Part shown: in pieces, positions 8,369 to 15,432 of the stretch
Layout: each line of letters opens with the position of its first letter
How positions within the stretch are numbered: position 1 is the stretch's first letter
Assembly (NCBI GenBank): GCA_031549455.1
Contig: JAVBPT010000073.1
Span: forward strand, 1-23,689
DNA: 23,689 nt
Source: JAVBPT01 sp031549455
GTDB lineage: Bacteria > Bacillota > Clostridia > Lachnospirales > JAKSVV01
Direction: 5' to 3'
Position numbers and translations under genes: made by a program
The notes under the pieces: model-generated
What the model saw: the letters and a program-made list of their open reading frames with translations, nothing else
Database searches by the model: none
What the model was told of the DNA's origin: nothing

Positions 8369-9069
8369 TAAAGGATCTAGAAATTGATGGAAAGCATTAC
8401 CGATATGAAATTGTACGAAAGAGAATTAAAAATATCATTGCAAGAGTTGATTCGAATTCTATTATACGAGTTTCTGCGAGTAGATGGGTGGCAGAGTATG
8501 AAATTATAAATTTTTTGACCAGGCATGTTGACTGGATGGATAAAAGTATCAATCAGAAAGAGAAGCGAAAGAAATTTCAGTTTGAGAATTTAAAATGGGT
8601 AGATGGAGAAGTCGTTCAGCTTCTTGGAAAAGAGCGACGGCTGAGTATTGTCGATTCAGATATCGAAAAGGTTGATTTGGATGAATCGTTTCTTTACATC
8701 TACACACAGAACCATTCCAATATCAAAAAACAGCTTGAGAATTGGATGGATCAAGAATGCGCTGAACGATTCGGTCAAATAATGGAAAAGACGTCTCTAG
8801 TATTTACTATGGGCGACAGACAGATCCCAAGGTTAAAAATAAAAAAATTGAAGACATTTTGGGGAAGCTATTCTAAAAAAACAAACACTATTACACTGAA
8901 TAAACTTTTAATTACAACTGATCCAAAGTGTATTGAATATGTGATGATGCATGAATGGATACACACGATTCATTATGATCATAAAGCGGGATTTCATAAA
9001 ATGTTTCAAGAGCTGATGCCAGATTATAAAGCGAGAAGAAAAGAGTTGGAAGCACAAAGTATTTTATAG
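8365..9069 (+). CDS. YgjP-type metallopeptidase (M48/WLM-like, DUF45)
   Basis: A predicted soluble zinc metallopeptidase of the YgjP family, whose substrate is not known. The 234-aa protein carries the zinc motif HEWIH at residues 196-200 followed by a downstream histidine in HKAGFHKMF. The family block LKTFWGSYSKKTNTITLNKLL comes just before the zinc motif. The N-terminal half has the charged beta-type region common to these proteins (RYEIVRKRIKNIIARV). The start ATG overlaps the ftsH stop by 4 bases, so translation is probably coupled. Placement directly behind ftsH suggests a proteolysis partner, which is inference only. Confidence 0.88.
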   Translation: MIKDLEIDGKHYRYEIVRKRIKNIIARVDSNSIIRVSASRWVAEYEIINFLTRHVDWMDKSINQKEKRKKFQFENLKWVDGEVVQLLGKERRLSIVDSDIEKVDLDESFLYIYTQNHSNIKKQLENWMDQECAERFGQIMEKTSLVFTMGDRQIPRLKIKKLKTFWGSYSKKTNTITLNKLLITTDPKCIEYVMMHEWIHTIHYDHKAGFHKMFQELMPDYKARRKELEAQSIL

Positions 9070-9078
9070 GAGGGACAT

Positions 9079-9471
9079 ATGAAAAGAGAATTGAAGGTTT
9101 ATAAATGTGAGATTTGTGGCAAGATGGTTTCCGTATTACAAGACGGTGGCGGAGCGCTTAGCTGTTGCAATACAAAAATGAGAGAACAAGTTCCCAACAC
9201 AAGCGATGGTGCAGGAGAAAAGCATGTGCCGGTTTTATCCTATGAGAATAGCATTCTGACAGTGAAGGTGGGAGAGGTGGAACATCCTGCAACAGAAGAG
9301 CATGGCATCGAATGGATTTATGTGGTTTATGATGGGATGACCCAAGCAAGGTGGCTGGATCGAATGGAAAAACCAATGGCTAGTTTTAAGATAGAACATG
9401 CAAAGAACATAAAAGTATATGAATATTGTAATCTGCATGGACTTTGGATAGCTGAGCTAAATGTCGAATAA
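9079..9471 (+). CDS. dfx: Desulfoferrodoxin (class I superoxide reductase)
   Basis: Reduces superoxide to hydrogen peroxide without making oxygen, a defence typical of anaerobes. The 130-aa protein is the class I form. An N-terminal iron-sulfur-type iron site (center I) uses cysteines 10, 13, 29 and 30. Center II, the catalytic site, uses histidines 49, 69, 75 and 120 and cysteine 117. The substrate-guiding residues lie in EKHVPV (47-52). All expected ligands are present. A strong AGGAGG site precedes the ATG, 9 bases after the YgjP-type gene, so it is the third gene of the ftsH operon. I see no terminator of its own right after the stop; transcripts may end at the hairpins at 9640 or 9775. 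A 10-bp tandem repeat overlaps its stop codon. Confidence 0.96.
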   Translation: MKRELKVYKCEICGKMVSVLQDGGGALSCCNTKMREQVPNTSDGAGEKHVPVLSYENSILTVKVGEVEHPATEEHGIEWIYVVYDGMTQARWLDRMEKPMASFKIEHAKNIKVYEYCNLHGLWIAELNVE

Positions 9472-9503
9472 TGTCGAATAGTTTTGTTTGACATCTTGTC
9501 GAA
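9461..9503. repeat. Three TGTCGAA direct repeats around a promoter
   Basis: ATGTCGAATA occurs twice head to tail at 9461-9470 and 9471-9480. A third TGTCGAA lies at 9497-9503, between the -35 and -10 boxes of the next promoter. The spacings are 10 and 25 bp. This looks like an operator for a regulator binding direct repeats on one helix face, but no protein is identified here. Confidence 0.5.
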
Positions 9504-9515
9504 ATATGATATAAT
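9488..9515 (+). promoter_or_regulatory. Strong promoter of small transcript 1
   Basis: Perfect TTGACA (9488-9493), 16-bp spacer, perfect TATAAT (9510-9515) with an extended -10 TG at 9507-9508. No good coding region follows within reach; the transcript would run about 150 nt to a terminator. Confidence 0.85.
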
Positions 9516-9521
9516 AACAAT

Positions 9522-9669
9522 ATTCTTTTTGATTTGTATATTTTTTGTAATGGTGTTATTTCTAACCCGATTGTGGCAATAGCCGCAGTCATAGGGTATA
9601 ACGTTTTTACTTACCGGTGAGATAATAACCCCCTTACTCGGTTTGATCCTTGGATCAGACCATTTTTTT
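9522..9669 (+). ncRNA. Putative small RNA 1, about 148 nt, unknown class
   Basis: The unit is bounded by a near-consensus promoter and a strong terminator and holds no credible coding frame. The predicted RNA has a U-rich 5' part and then a stacked hairpin: GTTAT (9555-9559) with ATAAC (9598-9602), ACCC with GGGT, and a 9-bp GATTGTGGC/GCCGCAGTC stem with an AATA loop (9569-9590). A CCCCC tract (9629-9633) and the terminator follow. It does not match the T-box, SRP, 6S, tmRNA or riboswitch consensus patterns I know. It could also be an untranslated leader, but its terminator lacks an obvious antiterminator and the next gene has its own promoter. Confidence 0.6.
9640..9669 (+). terminator. Terminator of small transcript 1
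   Basis: A 10-bp stem with one G-U pair (9640-9649 with 9652-9661), a very short loop, then one A and seven T. It can also stop readthrough from the ftsH-dfx operon. Confidence 0.88.
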
Positions 9670-9681
9670 AATAGATAAATA

Positions 9682-9709
9682 TTGACATTTTAAGATAAAA
9701 CGATATAAT
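9682..9709 (+). promoter_or_regulatory. Strong promoter of small transcript 2
   Basis: Perfect TTGACA (9682-9687), 16-bp spacer, perfect TATAAT (9704-9709), beginning 13 bp after the T-run of the previous terminator. Same spacer length as the promoter of transcript 1. Confidence 0.85.
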
Positions 9710-9715
9710 ATAGAC

Positions 9716-9802
9716 ATTCTTTCAACACATTTGTGTATTTCTTCATTTTGAATCCTCTCATAAATACCCCATTTGGTTTGGTCTAAGGGCTAAACCTTTT
9801 TT
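9716..9802 (+). ncRNA. Putative small RNA 2, about 87 nt, related to small RNA 1
   Basis: A second promoter-to-terminator unit with no ATG and no coding frame. Its blocks follow the order seen in unit 1: ATTCTTT near the 5' end, ATTTGTGTATTT (unit 1 has ATTTGTATATTT), an ATA-rich stretch, a CCCC tract, and a terminator beginning GGTTTG. The central hairpin of unit 1 is absent. I infer that the two are diverged copies. A small ACAC/GTGT hairpin lies near 9724-9735. Class unknown. Confidence 0.58.
9775..9802 (+). terminator. Terminator of small transcript 2
   Basis: A 9-bp stem with two G-U pairs (9775-9783 with 9788-9796), loop TAAG, followed by six T. Confidence 0.88.
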
Positions 9803-9814
9803 CTATGGTTTAAA

Positions 9815-9843
9815 TTGATATTTTGAATTGTTCATGCTATAAT
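9815..9843 (+). promoter_or_regulatory. Promoter of the J-domain gene
   Basis: TTGATA (9815-9820), 17-bp spacer, perfect TATAAT (9838-9843). Expected start near 9850, just ahead of the AAAGGA ribosome site, giving a very short leader. Confidence 0.82.
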
Positions 9844-9862
9844 ATTTTCAAAAGGAAGTCGT

Positions 9863-10504
9863 ATGCAAAAAAAATATTATGAGATTCTTGAGGTGAGCGC
9901 TCGTGCGTCTTCTGAGGTGATCGAGAAAGCTTATAAAACACTCGTCAAAAAGTATCATCCAGACAATAACCAGGGGAATGAAGAATATGCAAAAAAGCTT
10001 ATTTTAATTAACGAAGCCTATGAAATTTTGTCGGATGAGACAAAACGGGTTAAATACGATCAAGACCTTCTAGAAGAGGAAAGAAGGAGAGCGAGTACGG
10101 TAAGAGATAAAGAAAGGACAGAGCAAAACTTTGAAAGCACATTTGGGGCTCAGAAAACACAACCAGAGACCACTCGAGATGTGGTTTTTACAGACACATC
10201 ACAGAATAATGCATACCTAAATGTTTTAAATGAATACAGAAGTTACCTAGACGATTTGAAAAACAAAGAGAGATGGGCGAGGGGAGAATATACCAAGGAA
10301 GAGCTAAAAAGGATTAGGGACTATAAAGCAAAGATTTGGAAGGAAAACTTTTACCTGAACATCAAAACCAGTTTTTATATGGCCATCTTCTTTCTTGGAG
10401 TGATTTTGATTTGCATGCTCCCACCGATGAAGGGCTATATTGAAAAGCATTTCCTTCAGAGTGATATTGTAAAAGCGGTGATGGACACGTTCCGCATAAA
10501 ATGA
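9863..10504 (+). CDS. Membrane-anchored J-domain protein
   Basis: J-domains stimulate the ATPase of DnaK-type chaperones. The 213-aa protein has a canonical J-domain at residues 4-66 with HPD at 32-34 and the helix IVxLINEAYEILSD-like segment. A charged, probably disordered linker follows. There is no glycine/phenylalanine region, zinc-finger or client-binding domain, so it is not DnaJ itself. A single hydrophobic segment at about 170-188 (MAIFFLGVILICMLPP) would place the J-domain in the cytoplasm on a C-terminal anchor. The hemW ribosome site overlaps its stop codon, so the two are co-translated; HemW may be co-expressed with a chaperone partner by this arrangement. Confidence 0.88.
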   Translation: MQKKYYEILEVSARASSEVIEKAYKTLVKKYHPDNNQGNEEYAKKLILINEAYEILSDETKRVKYDQDLLEEERRRASTVRDKERTEQNFESTFGAQKTQPETTRDVVFTDTSQNNAYLNVLNEYRSYLDDLKNKERWARGEYTKEELKRIRDYKAKIWKENFYLNIKTSFYMAIFFLGVILICMLPPMKGYIEKHFLQSDIVKAVMDTFRIK

Positions 10505-10511
10505 GGGATCG

Positions 10512-11627
10512 ATGAAAAAAGAGATTAGTGTATATATCCATATCCCATTCTGTAAGTCGAAGTGTTACTACTGCGACTTTTATTCTTGTGCAAACCAAGA
10601 GGAACAGATGGACGCTTACGTGCATGCGCTGGTAAAAGAAATAGAAGGATACCGAGAGAAGCTAAAAGGATATCTTGTTAAGACTGTTTTTTTTGGAGGA
10701 GGGACCCCTTCCATTTTATCTTTATGCCAGATACAACAGATCATGGAAAGTTTACATAAAAATTTTATGTTTACTAAAGCGATTGAACAGAGTATAGAGG
10801 TCAATCCCGGAACCATTCATGATTTGAAATTAAGGGGATATAGGGAGCTTGGAATGAATCGTCTCAGCTTTGGACTTCAAAGTACAAATGATTCTTTACT
10901 CAAAAAGATTGGCCGGGTCCATAGTTACAGACAGTTTGAACAGAATTTTAAGCTAGCAAGAGAAATTGGCTTTGAAAATATTAGTCTAGATTTAATGTTT
11001 TCATTGCCGGATGAAACAATGGAAGATTTAGGGAGAGATCTTACTCGAATACTGTCTCTGCGACCAGATCACATCTCCGCTTATAGCCTAACTCTTGCAG
11101 AGCACACCAAAATGTATACCTTTAAACAAGAAAATAGGTATCATTTTCCAGATGACGAGGAGGATCGAGGCTTTTATCATTTGCTTTGTGATACCTTGAG
11201 CGCAAATGGTTATCCCCAATATGAAATCTCAAACTTTGGGAAGAAAAAATGTCTCCATAATCTGACTTATTGGAGAAATGAAGACTACGTGGGAATAGGT
11301 GCTGCCGCACATTCGTGTTTTTCAAATACACGGTACCACAATATCAGTGATATCAAGACTTATATCCAGGGGAGCCCCTATGAAGGAGTTATTTCTCTTT
11401 CTCAAGCGGATCGACTTTCTGAGTCTCTTTTTCTAGGCCTTCGCTTATTAAAAGGGGTCGATATAAGACGGATCAACAAGCGATTTAACATTGATTTGAT
11501 GAGCAAATATCAGGAGGTTATTCAAAGAAATCTCAAAGATGGATTGGTGGAAGTGGTAGAGAACCATTTACGGCTAACCAGAAGGGGACTTGATCTGGCG
11601 AATGTTGTGATGAGCGATTTTGTATAA
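10512..11627 (+). CDS. hemW: HemW-type radical SAM protein
   Basis: Once annotated as oxygen-independent coproporphyrinogen III oxidase, HemW-type proteins are now regarded as radical SAM heme-binding chaperones. The 371-aa protein has the radical SAM cluster motif CKSKCYYC at residues 14-21 (C14, C18, C21). The GGGTPS motif is near residue 66, with the family blocks EVNPGT, NRLSFGLQS and SYSLTLAEHT. The C-terminal HemW domain includes GIGAAAHS. True HemN has an extra N-terminal cysteine-bearing extension that is absent here. The start ATG lies 7 bases after the J-domain stop, with GAGGG overlapping that stop. Confidence 0.94.
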   Translation: MKKEISVYIHIPFCKSKCYYCDFYSCANQEEQMDAYVHALVKEIEGYREKLKGYLVKTVFFGGGTPSILSLCQIQQIMESLHKNFMFTKAIEQSIEVNPGTIHDLKLRGYRELGMNRLSFGLQSTNDSLLKKIGRVHSYRQFEQNFKLAREIGFENISLDLMFSLPDETMEDLGRDLTRILSLRPDHISAYSLTLAEHTKMYTFKQENRYHFPDDEEDRGFYHLLCDTLSANGYPQYEISNFGKKKCLHNLTYWRNEDYVGIGAAAHSCFSNTRYHNISDIKTYIQGSPYEGVISLSQADRLSESLFLGLRLLKGVDIRRINKRFNIDLMSKYQEVIQRNLKDGLVEVVENHLRLTRRGLDLANVVMSDFV

Positions 11628-11667
11628 GAAGGTCTAATCTGGCCCAAACTAGAGAGAGGAGGAGTTC

Positions 11668-12024
11668 ATGAAAGAGTTTATGAAATTATCGTCTCTTGGA
11701 CTGGTTGTGGGCTTTTTAAATGGTCTGGTTGGTGGAATCGGAGGAATGGTTTCCGTGATCGTTCTTTCTAGATTTTTTAGATTAGAACAAAAAAAAGCGC
11801 AAGCTACTACACTTTCCTATATCTGGATCTTATCCATTGTGACCATCATCGTCTATCTGAATAAATTGAAGATACAATGGAATATTCTCATCCCCTTGGT
11901 AACGGCTGGAACGCTAGGGGGTATTGTGGGGACGTTTGCATTAAAAAAGTTGAGCAATAAGATTGTACACAAGATATTTGCGCTTGTCATTACGGCGACG
12001 AGCCTGATTATCTTCTTTCGGTGA
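11668..12024 (+). CDS. TauE/SafE (TSUP) family half-transporter, N-half type
   Basis: TSUP exporters move sulfite or other sulfur-containing or organic anions across the membrane. This 118-aa protein is half of the usual ~250-aa size. It has about four membrane segments and carries the glycine motif GLVGGIGG near residues 16-26 that occurs at the start of each TSUP repeat. GGIVGTFALKKL lies in the second half. The ATG follows GAGGAGG, and the gene begins 40 bp after hemW with no terminator between. It overlaps the next half by 1 to 4 bases, which points to coupled translation of two subunits that likely pair. Substrate unknown. Confidence 0.88.
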   Translation: MKEFMKLSSLGLVVGFLNGLVGGIGGMVSVIVLSRFFRLEQKKAQATTLSYIWILSIVTIIVYLNKLKIQWNILIPLVTAGTLGGIVGTFALKKLSNKIVHKIFALVITATSLIIFFR

Positions 12025-12026
12025 AG

Positions 12027-12392
12027 ATGAAAAGTTGGATTTACCTTCTTATTGGCTTTTGCGCAGGGAGTCTGACAGGACTTGGGGCGGGAGGAGGAGC
12101 CATCCTGATTCCGGCGCTCGACTTCCTTGGGCAAGACCAACTCGACGCTCAGCTTTTAAATTTAATGTATTACGTTCCAGTGGCTGTGATGACCAGTTCA
12201 ATCAACCTAAAAAACGACCTCATTAATAAAAAGGTCGTCTACAAGTTGCTTTTTGCCGCTATCTGCGGAAGCATTATTGGGGCACTAATTAGTACCAATA
12301 TCGATGCCAAGATCATAAAAAAGGTCTTTAGTGTGCTGCTTTTTTCAGCAGGTATTTATGAGCTTTTCTTTCATAAAAGCAGTGGATGGTAA
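12027..12392 (+). CDS. TauE/SafE (TSUP) family half-transporter, C-half type
   Basis: The second 121-aa half of a TSUP transporter, again with about four membrane segments and the repeat motif GLGAGGGAILIPAL at about residues 17-30. The pattern GSIIGALIST follows later, as in the second repeat of full-length members. The ATG at 12027 is 2 bases after the stop of the first half. A GTG at 12021 giving a GTGA overlap is also possible. Neither has a good ribosome site, so reinitiation from the upstream gene is likely. The two halves are in different frames, so a single base change could have split an ancestral fused gene, or they may be an original two-gene form. The unit ends at the rpmB terminator region. 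Confidence 0.86.
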   Translation: MKSWIYLLIGFCAGSLTGLGAGGGAILIPALDFLGQDQLDAQLLNLMYYVPVAVMTSSINLKNDLINKKVVYKLLFAAICGSIIGALISTNIDAKIIKKVFSVLLFSAGIYELFFHKSSGW

Positions 12393-12421
12393 TAAAAAAA
12401 TAAACCCCGGTAGGAGTTTAT
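12391..12421 (-). terminator. Terminator of rpmB
   Basis: A hairpin at 12400-12421 (6 bp, one mismatch, 2 bp, loop of 4) followed, in the minus direction, by seven T. It includes the rpmB stop. It could slow plus-strand transcription from the TSUP genes, but lacks a clean T-run on that side. Confidence 0.75.
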
Positions 12422-12603
12422 GCATTTTCTTTTGACATGGTTCTGAGGCAAGAAGTACAAAGTGGTATTTTTTTGTTTCTACCATCAATATCCATGTGTA
12501 CTTTTTTAATATTTGCCTTCCAAGTTCGGTTGGTTCTTCTATGTGAATGGCTTATGTTGATTCCAAATACAACACCTTTCCCACACATCGCACATTTAGC
12601 CAT
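12418..12603 (-). CDS. rpmB: 50S ribosomal protein L28
   Basis: A structural protein of the large ribosomal subunit. The 61-aa protein has the L28 core (GKGVVFGINISHSHRRTNR, then WKANIKKV) and four cysteines in two pairs (C4, C7, C49, C52). This marks it as the zinc-binding version, usually made in zinc-sufficient conditions. AAAGGAGG lies just before the ATG. The gene faces away from asp23, an arrangement also found in Bacillus subtilis (rpmB divergent from yloU-yloV). Confidence 0.97.
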   Translation of the reverse strand: MAKCAMCGKGVVFGINISHSHRRTNRTWKANIKKVHMDIDGRNKKIPLCTSCLRTMSKENA

Positions 12604-12647
12604 TTTTTTCCTCCTTTTAATACCTTTACTTTTAAAAACTATTGTGT

Positions 12648-12676
12648 ATTATAGCATAAGAATAGGAGGTTGTAAA
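12648..12676 (-). promoter_or_regulatory. Promoter of rpmB
   Basis: On the minus strand, TTTACA (12671-12676), 17-bp spacer, perfect TATAAT (12648-12653). Expected start near 12641, giving a leader of about 37 nt. Confidence 0.85.
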
Positions 12677-12697
12677 GTAAATAGTCATAAAAAATGC

Positions 12698-12726
12698 TTT
12701 TAAATTGTAAATATAAATGATATAAT
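12698..12726 (+). promoter_or_regulatory. Promoter of the asp23-fakA-scp operon
   Basis: Perfect TATAAT (12721-12726) with an extended TG at 12718-12719; the -35 region (12698-12703, TTTTAA) is weak. Expected start near 12733, which argues against the ATG at 12736. Confidence 0.7.
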
Positions 12727-12756
12727 CATGTAAAGATGGTAAAAGGGAGTGAAAAT

Positions 12757-13107
12757 ATGATTTTGGAGACGACGAACGAGTACGGTAAAATCGTAATCAG
12801 TGAAAATGCGATAGCTCAGATTGCCGGTTTGACCGCAATGGAGTGTTATGGCGTTGTTGGTATGGCCACGAAGAATTTGACCGCAGGGCTTGTAAAACTC
12901 CTTGGCATACATAGTATGACAAGGGGAATTGACATACAGATTGAAGAGGATTCGCTTTTTATTACATTACACGTAATATTAAGCTATGGGACCAGCATTT
13001 CCGCCATTGGTGAAAGTATTATCCAGACGGTTGCCTATAAGGTTGAGCAACTGACAGGACTTAAAGTAAAAGATGTGAAATTGATGGTAGAAGGGATAAG
13101 GATATGA
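12757..13107 (+). CDS. Asp23/Gls24 family envelope stress response protein
   Basis: Small proteins of this family (YloU, Asp23, Gls24) associate with the membrane and are linked to envelope or alkaline stress. The 116-aa protein has the family pattern: GKIVISENAIAQIAG near the start, then an ECYGVVGM turn, and a hydrophobic beta segment VILSYGTSISAI with the helical IQTVAYKVEQLTGL. I start it at the ATG at 12757, which follows AAAGGGAGTG; the in-frame ATG at 12736 is at the predicted transcription start and has no site. Its stop overlaps the start of the fakA-like gene by 4 bases, as in other Firmicutes where the pair is nearly always together. Confidence 0.92.
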   Translation: MILETTNEYGKIVISENAIAQIAGLTAMECYGVVGMATKNLTAGLVKLLGIHSMTRGIDIQIEEDSLFITLHVILSYGTSISAIGESIIQTVAYKVEQLTGLKVKDVKLMVEGIRI

Positions 13108-14735
13108 ACAGTATAAACGGTAAAGACTTACGAAGGATGATTATTGCGGGAGCAAACAATCTTCAAAGATTTAAAAAGGATATCGATGAACTGAACGTAT
13201 TCCCTGTCCCAGATGGGGATACGGGTTCAAATATGTATATGACAATCGGCACGGTGGCACGGGAAGTTAAAAAATGCCACTCGGATTCGATAGAAGAGGT
13301 AGCAAAAATAGCCTCTCAAGGTGCTTTAAGAGGAGCCAGGGGAAACTCCGGGGTCATTTTATCCCAGATTTTCAGAGGATTTTATCTGGCATTAAAGGAC
13401 AAAGAAGAGGCGAAGACAGAAGATCTCAAAGCTGTTTTAAAAAGCGCTACTGATGTGGCCTATAAGGCGGTAATGAAACCCAAAGAGGGAACCATGTTGA
13501 CCATTATTAGGGCCTTGTCAGAGGAGGCGGCTAAGCGGGAAGAAAAGGAAGTAGACGTGTTCCTGGAAAAATGTATTGAGTACGGATATATTGTTTTAGA
13601 TAAAACACCAGATATGCTACCTGTTTTAAAAGAGGCAGGTGTGGTGGATTCTGGTGGGAAAGGGTTACTTACTGTGTTTGATGGATTATTAAACGGATTG
13701 CGAAACAGTGTGGAAGAGGAGCTGAGCGAAGATGCAAAAAAAGATACCACAGCAGGAGCAGCGATTTCCAAATTTAACACGGAGGATATTTTATATTCCT
13801 ACTGTACAGAATTCATATTGAATAAAGAAAGCTTTACCAATGAGAAGATGATCAAGTTTAATGGGGTGCTGAAAAGAGAAGGGGATTCCCTTGTACTGGT
13901 TGAAGATGAGGACCTGATTAAGGTTCATGTACATACAAACCATCCTGGAGTTGTGCTTGAGAATGCATTAACACTGGGCTCTCTTTCAAATATTAAAATT
14001 GAAAATATGAAGGAGCAACATACCTCCATCCTTGAAGACACCAAGAAGGAAGAGGTGCTAGAGGATAAAGAAGTGGGAATCATTGTGGTTTCAAGTGGTG
14101 CTGGTATGAGAAATTTGTTTAAACGAGCCAAAGCAGACATCATCATTGATGGTGGTCAAACTATGAACCCAAGCACAGAGGATTTTGTGGATGCAATTAA
14201 TCGATTAAAGGCACATAAGGTTTTGCTGTTTCCAAACAATAAGAACATTATCATGGCAGCAGAACAGGCAAAGGCATTGGTTGAAGACAAAGAGGTCAGA
14301 GTCATTAAGACCACCAGTGTTCCGGAAGCGATGTCTGCATTGATTAATTATGATGATGCGGAGATAGATGTAGACCTGAATGAACTTGCAAGGACGATGG
14401 AGGAAATTGTGAAAAAGGTCAAAGTGGCCGAAATCACTTTTGCGGTTCGGGATACAAAAATAAATGGAAAAGAGATTAAAAAAGGAAATATACTTAGCAT
14501 TGTAGAGGACAAAATTGAGGGAGTGGGAACCGATCTTTGCAGCGTAACCTGTACGGCCATTGATAAAATTGTGGGGGATGGAGCAGACATCGTCTCCATT
14601 TACGCGGGCTCTGATGCGAAATCTGACGAATCCGAGAAAATTGTGCGCTATATTGAATCCAAATATCCAAGAATGGATATTGAACTCGAAAACGGAGGCC
14701 AACCGCTTTACCACTATCTAATATCATGCGAATAA
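13104..14735 (+). CDS. DhaL/DegV-type kinase, FakA/YloV-like
   Basis: FakA phosphorylates fatty acids delivered by FakB proteins so that exogenous fatty acids enter phospholipid synthesis. The 543-aa protein has an N-terminal DhaL (Dak2) ATP-binding domain of about 200 aa. Its magnesium-binding motif is FPVPDGDTGSN at about 34-44, with RGARGNSGVILSQIFRGF. A middle domain and a C-terminal domain from about residue 310 follow, with the pattern GIIVVSSGAGMRNLF and the conserved segments LFPNNKNI and IYAGSD. Full length is as expected. The start overlaps asp23 by 4 bases. No FakB (DegV-type carrier) gene is in the window. Confidence 0.92.
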   Translation: MNSINGKDLRRMIIAGANNLQRFKKDIDELNVFPVPDGDTGSNMYMTIGTVAREVKKCHSDSIEEVAKIASQGALRGARGNSGVILSQIFRGFYLALKDKEEAKTEDLKAVLKSATDVAYKAVMKPKEGTMLTIIRALSEEAAKREEKEVDVFLEKCIEYGYIVLDKTPDMLPVLKEAGVVDSGGKGLLTVFDGLLNGLRNSVEEELSEDAKKDTTAGAAISKFNTEDILYSYCTEFILNKESFTNEKMIKFNGVLKREGDSLVLVEDEDLIKVHVHTNHPGVVLENALTLGSLSNIKIENMKEQHTSILEDTKKEEVLEDKEVGIIVVSSGAGMRNLFKRAKADIIIDGGQTMNPSTEDFVDAINRLKAHKVLLFPNNKNIIMAAEQAKALVEDKEVRVIKTTSVPEAMSALINYDDAEIDVDLNELARTMEEIVKKVKVAEITFAVRDTKINGKEIKKGNILSIVEDKIEGVGTDLCSVTCTAIDKIVGDGADIVSIYAGSDAKSDESEKIVRYIESKYPRMDIELENGGQPLYHYLISCE

Positions 14736-14745
14736 AGGGATAAAA

Positions 14746-15428
<683 letters not shown>

Positions 15429-15432
<4 letters not shown>

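Noticed and set aside
9461..9503. TGTCGAA repeats as a CRISPR-like array
   Set aside because: Units are only 7-10 bp, there are three, and there are no unique spacers of uniform length.
9550..9582. Ten-codon frame MVLFLTRLWQ inside small RNA 1, as a leader peptide
   Set aside because: No ribosome site before the ATG (only T-rich sequence), no run of regulatory codons, and it crosses the central hairpin.
14205..14714. Minus-strand 169-codon frame opposite the fakA-like gene
   Set aside because: Long only because it mirrors a real coding region; histidine/phenylalanine-rich shadow composition and no recognisable domain.
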